Assembly (NCBI GenBank): GCA_025716815.1 | Contig: JAIXMN010000120.1 | Coordinates: forward strand, 1 to 10,985 | Source: Dichotomocladium elegans | Lineage: Eukaryota > Mucoromycota > Mucoromycetes > Mucorales > Lichtheimiaceae | Direction: 5' to 3' | DNA: 10,985 nucleotides | Part shown: positions 5,390-10,985 of the stretch, in pieces | Layout: each line of letters starts with the position of its first letter | Numbering within the stretch: position 1 is the stretch's first letter | Notes under the pieces: model-generated | The model's database searches: none | Seen by the model: only the letters and a program-made list of their open reading frames with translations | What the model was told of the DNA's origin: nothing | Made by a program: the position numbers and the translations under genes

Positions 5390-8300
5390 CAAAAAACACA
5401 GCAACAATCCCTAAACCTTGTGACCGATGACACCACCGTTTCGGCCCACCACGAACCCATTGAGAACATCCAGATTGACGTACCGGAAGCCCAGGATGAA
5501 GAACTACAACACCAGCTGGAGAAAGACAAACAGTATCTAGAATCATTGATGTCAATAAAGACTACTGACTTGCCACTGTATTCAATGACCTGCGCTGGTC
5601 GCCCGGTTGATGTTCTCATCGACTCGGGTGCTACTGGCACATATGCCGCTCCACACGTCCTAGGTACTTTGCCGACACGACAGGTAGCTGGACGCCAAGT
5701 CGAAACCGCAGGTGGTCATGTCCTCGACATATCCATGCAAGTGACACTGCCTATCAATGCTCAAGGATACTACCACACCATCGATGCATACGTTCTCGAC
5801 ACCAAGTTCGACATTATTCTGGGTCGGGACTGGCTGAAGCAGGTGAACCCTTTGCCAGATTGGGATCTCGACACTTGGCGTATCAATGCAGATGATAAAA
5901 CATACATCCTCCGGCCACAACACCAGCGAGAGATCCCTGAACTCGCATACCTGATATCCGATCGACAAGTACAACGCTGGGAGCGGGATCATCGCGTCTC
6001 TGAAATGTTTTTATGTTACGTTCGCCCGGACCGACACGAACCTAGTCTTGCCAACAACGACGAGTTTGCATCTTTGTTGAGTGAGTTTCGTGATGTATTC
6101 CAGGATAGGTTGCCCGGTCTGCCTCCAGAGCGCGACGTGGAACATGTTATTGAAACAGGAAACGCTGCTCCACTGTCAAGACCGCCTTTTAAGATGAGTC
6201 CGTTGGAACTGGCGGAATTACGAAAACAGTTGAATGAGCTTCTGGATCTACGCCTAATCCGACCGAGCGTGTCACCATGGGGCGCCCCAGTACTATTCGT
6301 CCGCAAGAAAAACGGCGAAATGCGCATGTGCGTCGACTATCGTGCGATTAATAGAGTAACAAAACGGAATACGCATCCCTTGCCCCGTATTGACGAGTGT
6401 CTCGAGCAACTGGGAGGCGCCAAGTATTTTAGCAGCATCGATCTGAAAAGCGGATATCATCAAGTACGCATCAGAGAGGAGGACATCCCTAAGACGGCGT
6501 TTAACACGCGTTACGGCTCGTACGAATTCTTGGTATTGCCGTTCGGTTTGACAAATGCACCACCCACTTTTCAAAAGTTGATGAACTCGGTGTTACATGA
6601 TTATCTGGACGACTTTGCCATGGTTTATCTGGATGACATTCTTGTCTACAGCAAGACGGCAGAGGAGCACTACACGCATGTTCGTCAGGTTTTAGAACGT
6701 CTCCGCTCTGCCAAACTGATTGCCAATCTCAAGAAGTGCGAATTCAATAAGACCAAACTAGAATTTGTTGGCTTTCAGGTAGAGGCTCGGGGCATTTCGC
6801 CCTCGCCAAGCAAGGTTAAAGCAATCCAAGACTGGCCTCAGCCGACCAACGTGCAGGAAGTGCGTCAATTCATCGGACTCGCCTCACATTACCGGCGGTT
6901 TATTCGTAACTTTGCAGCAATTGCCGCACCTATGACGGATTTGACTAAAGGTACCGGAGCGAAAAAGAGAGAAATTAGTTGGACCCCGGAGTGTCAGCAA
7001 GCGTTTGATGAAATTAAGGCCCGCATGTGTAACGCCCCTCTTTTGGCACCACCAAACACGAATTTACCATACATAATCGAAACTGACGCTTCAGATTTTG
7101 GAATTGGCGCCGTGCTCCTACAAAAAGGACCCGACGGATCCATGCACCCACTTGCCTTTGAATCAAAGAAGCTATCAGCAACTGAGCGCAATTATCCGGC
7201 ACAAGAGCGGGAACTACTCGCCATACTTCACGCACTCCGCACCTGGCGGTGTTTTATCGAAGGACGAACGTACACGGTGTACACAGACCACATGCCGCTT
7301 AAGTACTACCGAACGCAGAGTAAGCCTACCCCACGCCTCACTCGATGGATTGCGGAGCTAGAGCTCTACGACCCAGAGATAGTTTACAAGCCGGGCAAAG
7401 ACAACCATGTTCCGGATTTACTCTCCCGACGCGATGGTCCTGCCTGCAGTACTGAGGAAAACGATCTTGAACCCGAATATTTGTATGCCGTCAAATCCAT
7501 ACAAGAATCCGACTGGCCAAAATTCTTCGCACGCCCGGAGGACCAATGGCCACCCATGTACCGGGACTTGCTCATCAAACACAAGGATAAATTTGTTGCT
7601 CGGAATGGGCAGGTATACCGCATTATCAAAATCGGCAAGAACACCCAGGAAGTACGCTACGTTTTGTTTGCCCGTCGTGCAGATCTTGTACAGCAGTTTC
7701 ACTCCTCATTTGGTCATGCCGGCAACACTACAGTGTACGATCTACTCCGAAAACGTTGGTGGTGGCCGGACATGCGCACGGACATCCAGAATTGGCTTGC
7801 AACTTGCCAACAATGTCAATTGGCTTCTAATGCCAATCGTAACGTTCATCATGCGCCTATGAAGCCTCTTGAGGTGCCACCTGCCTTCGGCCGCTGGCAC
7901 CTGGATTTTATTGGTGAGCTTCCCACGACCGTGCATGGTAATCGATGGATTCTCGTCGCCGTCGATTACATGACTAATTGGACCATTGCTCGTGCTGTTC
8001 CCGACGCCACCGGTGAGGCGATTGCCAATTTTCTATATGAAGAAATTGTAATGCGTTTTGGCTGCCCCACTGAAATCTTGACAGACCGCGGTGCAAATTT
8101 CATGTCGAAAGTTCTCAGCAACTATCTTGGACGAATTAAGGTGAACCATTCCTTGACTTCTGCTTTTCATCCTCGGACGAATGGGAAAGTGGAACGCACT
8201 AATGGCATCCTGAAGCAAATGTTGCGTAAGTATGTCCATGGCCGCATATATCAATGGGACCAGTATCTCGAACCTGCTTTGTTTGCGTGTCGCATTCGTA

Positions 8301-8917
8301 AACATCGTACCACGGGCTTCAGCCCTTTCTTCCTGGTGTATGGTCAAGACCCTATTCTACCTGGTGATCCAATGCGCCCTTTCTTGGAAACCCCCACTAC
8401 TACAACTGAGCCAACTGTCTCTCACCCTCATCGTGTTCCCGAAGTCCGGCAATTAAAGGAAGCCCGTCAGCTTGCCACACGCCGCCTTAAGGACAATGCC
8501 GCTAAGGACAAGGCTCGCTGGGATTCCATGATTACCCCTCAGAAATTCCTCATCGGCGACCACGTTTTACTCCGGCATGAGAACAAACTCAGTTTGGAAT
8601 ATAACTGGAAAGGCCCGTACACTATTACCGCTACCAACTACGAAACCAACATCTATAAGCTCAAAGACATGCAGGGCCACGATTACTCGTCCTGGGTTCA
8701 CACCGACCGCCTTCGACCGATCCACGTCAACTCCACTCTCACTGCTGACCCTTGGTATGATCCTTCGGCTGCTCGAGCTGCTGAACGACGTCATTTGCAA
8801 GCAGCCGCACAGTTGTCTTTGTTGCTCGAGGGCGATCAACAGTCTGGAGAGGGGGTATTGTCGTCGCACAAAATTCCCAACGAATTAGAAGGCTCACGAC
8901 GCCGCAGCACTTCGTGA
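5351..8917 (+). CDS. pol: Pol polyprotein (PR-RT-RNase H-integrase), -1 frameshift from gag
   Basis: Pol has no credible start of its own. Its frame is open from 5195 and is entered by -1 shifting at 5345-5351, giving about 1,188 residues fused to Gag. The aspartic protease has active site DSGA at 5621-5632 and ILGRD at 5816-5830. The reverse transcriptase has SSIDLKSGYHQ (catalytic Asp at 6440), FGLTNAP and YLDD at 6626-6637. RNase H has TDAS with Asp at 7085 and YTDHMPL later. Integrase has the HHCC zinc finger (His 7700 and 7715, Cys 7805 and 7814) and the DD35E triad (Asp 7904, Asp 8084, Glu 8192). A GPY/F module (YNWKGPY) follows, with no chromodomain after it. The tail WYDPSAARAAERRHL runs through the polypurine tract and 59 bases into the 3' LTR. 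No lesion is visible, so the element could be autonomous. Confidence 0.95.
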   Translation, partial: RPSAGGLKGAPLRQKTQQQSLNLVTDDTTVSAHHEPIENIQIDVPEAQDEELQHQLEKDKQYLESLMSIKTTDLPLYSMTCAGRPVDVLIDSGATGTYAAPHVLGTLPTRQVAGRQVETAGGHVLDISMQVTLPINAQGYYHTIDAYVLDTKFDIILGRDWLKQVNPLPDWDLDTWRINADDKTYILRPQHQREIPELAYLISDRQVQRWERDHRVSEMFLCYVRPDRHEPSLANNDEFASLLSEFRDVFQDRLPGLPPERDVEHVIETGNAAPLSRPPFKMSPLELAELRKQLNELLDLRLIRPSVSPWGAPVLFVRKKNGEMRMCVDYRAINRVTKRNTHPLPRIDECLEQLGGAKYFSSIDLKSGYHQVRIREEDIPKTAFNTRYGSYEFLVLPFGLTNAPPTFQKLMNSVLHDYLDDFAMVYLDDILVYSKTAEEHYTHVRQVLERLRSAKLIANLKKCEFNKTKLEFVGFQVEARGISPSPSKVKAIQDWPQPTNVQEVRQFIGLASHYRRFIRNFAAIAAPMTDLTKGTGAKKREISWTPECQQAFDEIKARMCNAPLLAPPNTNLPYIIETDASDFGIGAVLLQKGPDGSMHPLAFESKKLSATERNYPAQERELLAILHALRTWRCFIEGRTYTVYTDHMPLKYYRTQSKPTPRLTRWIAELELYDPEIVYKPGKDNHVPDLLSRRDGPACSTEENDLEPEYLYAVKSIQESDWPKFFARPEDQWPPMYRDLLIKHKDKFVARNGQVYRIIKIGKNTQEVRYVLFARRADLVQQFHSSFGHAGNTTVYDLLRKRWWWPDMRTDIQNWLATCQQCQLASNANRNVHHAPMKPLEVPPAFGRWHLDFIGELPTTVHGNRWILVAVDYMTNWTIARAVPDATGEAIANFLYEEIVMRFGCPTEILTDRGANFMSKVLSNYLGRIKVNHSLTSAFHPRTNGKVERTNGILKQMLRKYVHGRIYQWDQYLEPALFACRIRKHRTTGFSPFFLVYGQDPILPGDPMRPFLETPTTTTEPTVSHPHRVPEVRQLKEARQLATRRLKDNAAKDKARWDSMITPQKFLIGDHVLLRHENKLSLEYNWKGPYTITATNYETNIYKLKDMQGHDYSSWVHTDRLRPIHVNSTLTADPWYDPSAARAAERRHLQAAAQLSLLLEGDQQSGEGVLSSHKIPNELEGSRRRSTS
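8846..8855 (+). promoter_or_regulatory. Polypurine tract of the intact gypsy element
   Basis: GGAGAGGGGG, then TAT, then the 3' LTR at 8859. It would prime plus-strand synthesis. It is embedded in pol codons for GEG; the old element has the same arrangement at 2330-2339. Confidence 0.88.
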
Positions 8918-9111
8918 CTAGAATGCTGCGACACTTCGACTACTGCGGCATCCTCTGCTGCGACGCCTCATCGATTATCACAGATTAGAAAAATATATAA
9001 ATACCCAACACATAGCTAGCAATAAAGGCATCGAAGAAGTATTCTTTTATTATCATCCTTGCATCCTAAACGTCCCTACTGGCCACGGATATATCCGCCA
9101 AAAAGTCGACA
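8859..9111 (+). repeat. 3' LTR of the intact gypsy element
   Basis: 253 bp, reading the same as the 5' LTR throughout. TATATAAATA is at 8994-9003 and AATAAA at 9021-9026. The first 59 bases are also the end of pol, with the stop codon at 8915-8917. ATAA at 9112-9115 is the second copy of the target duplication. Confidence 0.95.
9021..9026 (+). terminator. Poly(A) signal in the 3' LTR
   Basis: AATAAA 17 bases after the TATA element. In the 3' LTR it would direct cleavage and polyadenylation of the genomic RNA shortly downstream. Confidence 0.55.
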
Positions 9112-9115
9112 ATAA

Positions 9116-9144
9116 TCAACTGGACTGTACTACGACACACGACA
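9116..9144 (-). repeat. LTR B, 5' terminal part (beyond the young insertion)
   Basis: On the minus strand this reads TGTCGTGTGTCGTAGTACAG and joins in sequence to 4025 once the gypsy element and one ATAA are removed, matching LTR A from 2637. It places the start of LTR B 51 bases downstream of the tRNA-Phe gene, in the same orientation. Confidence 0.82.
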
Positions 9145-9146
9145 AC

Positions 9147-9150
9147 AAAA
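9147..9150 (-). terminator. Possible RNA polymerase III terminator
   Basis: On the minus strand TTTT, about 46 bases past the end of the tRNA and the first such run there. Between it and the tRNA is a 10-bp hairpin (9160-9187). Pol III usually stops at four or more T, so the primary trailer would be rather long. Confidence 0.4.
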
Positions 9151-9159
9151 TAACTTAGA

Positions 9160-9187
9160 TTACATGACCATAAGACGGTCATAGTAA
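9160..9187 (-). repeat. Hairpin in the tRNA trailer
   Basis: TTACATGACC (9160-9169) pairs with GGTCATAGTAA (9177-9187) as ten base pairs with one bulged base and a 7-base loop. It starts 8 bases after the tRNA 3' end. Its role is unknown; it could be a transposon footprint, as TACATGACCAT also occurs in LTR A. Confidence 0.5.
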
Positions 9188-9195
9188 CCTGCTAT

Positions 9196-9268
9196 TGCCC
9201 TCGATCGGGATCGAACCGATGACCTTTAGATCTTCAGTCTAACGCTCTCCCAACTGAGCTACAAAGGC
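9196..9268 (-). tRNA. tRNA-Phe (anticodon GAA)
   Basis: The 73-nt sequence folds into a full cloverleaf. The acceptor stem is GCCTTTG with CGAGGGC (two G-T pairs), the D stem GCTC/GAGC, the anticodon stem TTAGA/TCTAA with loop CTGAAGA, and the T stem ATCGG/CCGAT with loop TTCGATC. The discriminator base is A. The anticodon GAA is at 9233-9235 and reads Phe codons. Internal A-box (TAGCTCAGTTGGGAG) and B-box (GGTTCGATCC) promoters are present. There is no intron and no encoded CCA, as expected for a nuclear eukaryotic gene. It is the only conventional host gene in the window. Confidence 0.97.
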
Positions 9269-9306
9269 GAGACCTTGTCGAGCATCGCGCACGGCGAAAA
9301 CGAGCC

Positions 9307-9316
9307 CTTTATATAC
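9307..9316 (-). promoter_or_regulatory. Upstream TATA-like element of the tRNA gene
   Basis: On the minus strand TATATAAAGG, 39-48 bases before the mature tRNA 5' end. That fits a TATA about 30 bases before a pol III start site, as used for tRNA genes in some fungi. It could also be chance in an AT-rich leader. Confidence 0.4.
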
Positions 9317-9537
9317 TTTGCAAAAAATTTTCACTACCCCTACTGGCTCGGAAAATACATCCACCCGAAATTACCGAACTCCTGAACAATACCCCTTTAA
9401 ACCAAGAAGCAACCGCAGATCACCTCGAGGCACCAGAACCATCCTCCTCGAAGCGCAAAAACTCGTGCTACGTGCCTAGATCGTCGAAGATACCAGTTCA
9501 AAAGAAAACACGTGCTAGTAGTGAAGCCCTCCCTAAT

Positions 9538-10062
9538 ATGCCAAGAACGCCGATTAGCAACGTACGGACTACCCCTCGCACTACCGCCCCCGCAACCACC
9601 CCGCGCCATAATAGTAACTGGTCTGGGGAAGCGTCGCCTGCCCGTCGCTCTACAGCCACCAGCAACAACCCCCACCGAACCCGATCGCCTGAAATCGGCG
9701 ACATCCCACCTATTGGGATCGGCAAACCAGCGATTGCCCTAGCTCAGTCGGAACCGGGAGAGTCTGTGTCGGCCGACCTCCCTAGTGACTCCTTCGCCTC
9801 GATCCCCTCGCAACACCCCGACACTGACGTCCTACCTCTGCGCCTGCCGGAATGGGCACTCGCTTTTGAACATCGACTCCGTGCCCAAGATCAGGAGATC
9901 GCAAAGCAAAAAGCAATTGTTGCGGAGCTGGCCAGCCTCCTTACGCGCAATAAGGAGCTGGAGACGGAGTTGGCAGCTGCAAAATTGCAGATCGCCGAGT
10001 TGCAAGGGAAGTTGGCCACACCTCCCTGCACAATTAACAGCAAAGCTCCCCCAACGACCTAA
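9538..10062 (+). CDS. LINE first ORF, low-complexity N-terminus and coiled coil
   Basis: From the first in-frame ATG (9538) the product has 174 residues. The frame stays open upstream to 9223, and the residues before the ATG (PPEITELLNN, EAPEPSSSKRKNS) look coding, so the true protein may start further upstream or be 5'-truncated. A start at 9472 would need GTG and is unlikely in a eukaryote. The N-terminal half is rich in Pro, Thr, Ser and Arg. The C-terminal third (about 9845-10020) is a clear coiled coil: LAFEHRLRAQDQEIAKQ, then KELETELAAAKLQIAELQGKL with Leu in heptad spacing. Such segments drive trimer or dimer assembly in LINE ORF1 proteins. I do not recognise a specific family. The stop overlaps the next ATG by one base. 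Confidence 0.65.
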   Translation: MPRTPISNVRTTPRTTAPATTPRHNSNWSGEASPARRSTATSNNPHRTRSPEIGDIPPIGIGKPAIALAQSEPGESVSADLPSDSFASIPSQHPDTDVLPLRLPEWALAFEHRLRAQDQEIAKQKAIVAELASLLTRNKELETELAAAKLQIAELQGKLATPPCTINSKAPPTT

Positions 10063-10064
10063 TG
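10060..10064 (+). promoter_or_regulatory. TAATG stop-start overlap 1
   Basis: TAA of the first ORF (10060-10062) and ATG of the second (10062-10064) share one A. In the silkworm LINE SART1 such a UAAUG couples translation of the next ORF by termination-reinitiation; the same role is inferred here. Confidence 0.65.
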
Positions 10065-10862
10065 GAGCTGGATCCGCGGGGTACCATGGCATCCAAGTAT
10101 GCTTATTCGGGACCTTCCGTCCCAATTGTGCCAAGCGCCACATCCGCCACACCTTCATTTGCTAGCATTGCTCGCAAAGGGGCGCATAAACCCCAACAGC
10201 AACAAAAGCCGAAAAAGCAAAAGAAGGCACAGGCTACGCCAGTGCCGATTACCGCCCAGACCATTGAGTGGGCCAAACGTGGCTTCTCTGCACCGACCCA
10301 AGAAGCCGGGTACACTTTTGTGTACCTGAAAAGCAATCGCCGGTCTAAGCATAGTGAGGTGCGACGCCGCCTGCGCCTGCTCGGAGTGGCACAGGCCCGC
10401 ATCATTGATGTCCAATTCCCCAGTAAAGGGGTTATCGGGCTTCTAGTCCACCGCTCCTTTGCCGAGGAACTCATCTCGACCCTGACGGGCCACAAAGTCG
10501 AGCTTCTCTCAGACTACGATCCCACTGCAGCCGCTTCCCTCAACGACCCCACTCTCGCCTCCCTCCCAGAAACAGAGCGAGCAGCGCAGGCCACCACGGT
10601 GTATCAGAAACGGATGCTCCGAGCGTGCTTGGCGCTCCCGCAGGCACCGCTTGGCGCTGCTATCCTGCGTTTCTTCAACGGCGTAGACGGAGCACATCAT
10701 ATCAACGACGAGAACCTCGCGATCTTCCTGCGCCGCAAACCTGCCCCCTCCTCGACCCGACGTCCTCGTCCCAGTGACGATGACGAACTATTCGCCACGC
10801 GGCACAGCATGGCAATCGACGACGACCTCCGCTCCCACACCTCAGCTAATAATAATCAATAA
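10062..10862 (+). CDS. LINE second ORF, ORF1-like nucleic-acid-binding protein
   Basis: The 266-residue product has a Gln/Lys-rich basic stretch at about 45-60 (PQQQQKPKKQKKAQ), suited to RNA binding. A folded core follows at about 80-165: GYTFVYLKSNRRSKHSEVRRRLRLLG, then ARIIDVQFPSKGVIGLLVHRSFAEELISTL. Its alternating beta-alpha-beta pattern would suit an RRM-like fold, an inference only. The C-terminal part has a further conserved-looking helix region (TTVYQKRMLRACLALP) and ends in an acidic tail (SDDDE, IDDD). Position directly before the endonuclease ORF argues for ORF1p, the RNA chaperone of the particle. No CCHC knuckle is visible. Start and stop each overlap the neighbouring ORF by one base. 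Confidence 0.75.
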   Translation: MELDPRGTMASKYAYSGPSVPIVPSATSATPSFASIARKGAHKPQQQQKPKKQKKAQATPVPITAQTIEWAKRGFSAPTQEAGYTFVYLKSNRRSKHSEVRRRLRLLGVAQARIIDVQFPSKGVIGLLVHRSFAEELISTLTGHKVELLSDYDPTAAASLNDPTLASLPETERAAQATTVYQKRMLRACLALPQAPLGAAILRFFNGVDGAHHINDENLAIFLRRKPAPSSTRRPRPSDDDELFATRHSMAIDDDLRSHTSANNNQ

Positions 10863-10864
10863 TG
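10860..10864 (+). promoter_or_regulatory. TAATG stop-start overlap 2
   Basis: TAA of the ORF1-like gene (10860-10862) and ATG of the endonuclease ORF (10862-10864) share one A, repeating the junction at 10060-10064. Confidence 0.7.
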
Positions 10865-10985
10865 ACGGATAACACCACCACTATCCGCATGGCCATGTTC
10901 AATGCCTCTGGCATTGATCGCTCGCCTGACGAACTTGTTCGCCAATGCGAGTCTAACTCTATTGATTTTATCTTATTAACTGAAA
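10862..10985 (+). CDS. LINE ORF2, N-terminus of APE-type endonuclease (partial)
   Basis: Forty-one codons are present before the window ends. The sequence IRMAMFNASG, then LVRQCESNSIDFILLTE, matches the N-terminus of the endonuclease/exonuclease/phosphatase domain. The Asn in the first beta strand (usually NVRG-like) and the Glu at the end (usually LQET or LTET) are catalytic and metal-binding residues of that family. In LINEs this domain nicks the target to prime reverse transcription and is followed by the reverse transcriptase, which should lie to the right. The start codon is fixed by the overlap with the upstream stop. Evidence rests on a short stretch, so the family call is good but not complete. 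Confidence 0.75.
   Translation, partial: MTDNTTTIRMAMFNASGIDRSPDELVRQCESNSIDFILLTE

Larger units (their letters stand above)
4026..9111 (+). mobile_element. Full-length, apparently intact Ty3/gypsy LTR retrotransposon
   Basis: The 5,086-bp element is bounded by two 253-bp LTRs (4026-4278 and 8859-9111) that I read as identical. It is flanked by ATAA on both sides (4022-4025 and 9112-9115). The order is LTR, primer binding site, gag, frameshift signal, PR-RT-RNase H-IN pol, polypurine tract, LTR, the Ty3/gypsy gene order. Both ORFs are undamaged. The target was LTR B: removing the element and one ATAA gives the uninterrupted sequence still present in LTR A around 2660-2680. Identical LTRs indicate a recent insertion. 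There is no env-like ORF and no chromodomain visible. Confidence 0.96.
9320..10985 (+). mobile_element. Non-LTR retrotransposon (LINE), 5' part, runs off the window
   Basis: Three plus-strand ORFs follow in the order coiled-coil protein, ORF1-like protein and endonuclease start. They are packed with no spacing, and composition is more GC-rich than the LTR cluster. The 5' boundary is not defined. The first frame is open from 9223 without an ATG until 9538 and looks protein-like from about 9330, so the copy may be 5'-truncated beside the tRNA. The reverse transcriptase and 3' tail lie beyond the right edge, so no target duplication can be checked. Confidence 0.75.

Noticed and set aside
8720..8858. 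Chromodomain at the C-terminus of pol
   Set aside because: The residues after the GPY/F module are an Ala/Arg-rich tail without the aromatic cage pattern of chromodomains.
9472..9537. LINE first ORF starting at GTG (9472)
   Set aside because: There is no ATG there; the first in-frame ATG is 9538, with the frame open but possibly truncated upstream.
9832..10158. Minus-strand open frames across the LINE ORFs
   Set aside because: They mirror GC-rich coding sequence on the plus strand and show no protein-like features.

Overview
The window looks like a repeat-rich, gene-poor stretch of a eukaryotic genome, most likely a fungus and perhaps an early-diverging one (Mucoromycota-like). That placement is an inference from the mix of Ty3/gypsy, Tc1/mariner and LINE elements and from the intronless nuclear tRNA; it is not proven. 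No ordinary host protein gene is visible. Almost every base belongs to a transposable element, and the boundaries show a clear order of nested insertion.

Layout, left to right. (1) 2-211 and 1850-2350 are two halves of the 3' end of an old Ty3/gypsy pol gene, split by a 1,636-bp Tc1/mariner transposon (212-1847, TA duplication) whose transposase on the minus strand is intact. The old element ends in its own polypurine tract and 3' LTR (2343-2629). (2) 2637-4025 is a pile of solo LTRs of related families. LTR A (2637-3248) carries LTR D (2933-3225) inside it. LTR C (3274-3719) has a CACA target duplication and an internal 31-nt tandem repeat. LTR B is an inverted near-copy of A (minus strand, 3726-4025 continuing at 9116-9144). 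(3) 4026-9111 is a complete, apparently intact 5,086-bp Ty3/gypsy element inserted into LTR B. It has two 253-bp LTRs that read as identical, a primer binding site, gag, a -1 frameshift signal, pol (protease, reverse transcriptase, RNase H, integrase) and a polypurine tract. LTR A serves as an internal empty-site reference and fixes its target duplication as ATAA. (4) 9196-9268 is a tRNA-Phe(GAA) gene on the minus strand, the only conventional host gene. (5) From about 9320 to the right edge lies the 5' part of a non-LTR retrotransposon (LINE): a coiled-coil ORF, a second ORF1-like ORF and the start of an EN-RT ORF. The three are chained by two TAATG stop-start overlaps.

How the parts work together: the gypsy element encodes everything expected for autonomous retrotransposition, with Gag as a separate product and Pol as a frameshift fusion. 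The Tc1 element encodes its own transposase between terminal inverted repeats. The LINE has the form of a polycistronic mRNA that could be translated by termination-reinitiation. All LTR families here share one core-promoter module, TATAAATA then 16-18 nt then AATAAA, and all measurable target duplications are 4 bp. Both classes of retroelement lie close to the tRNA gene.
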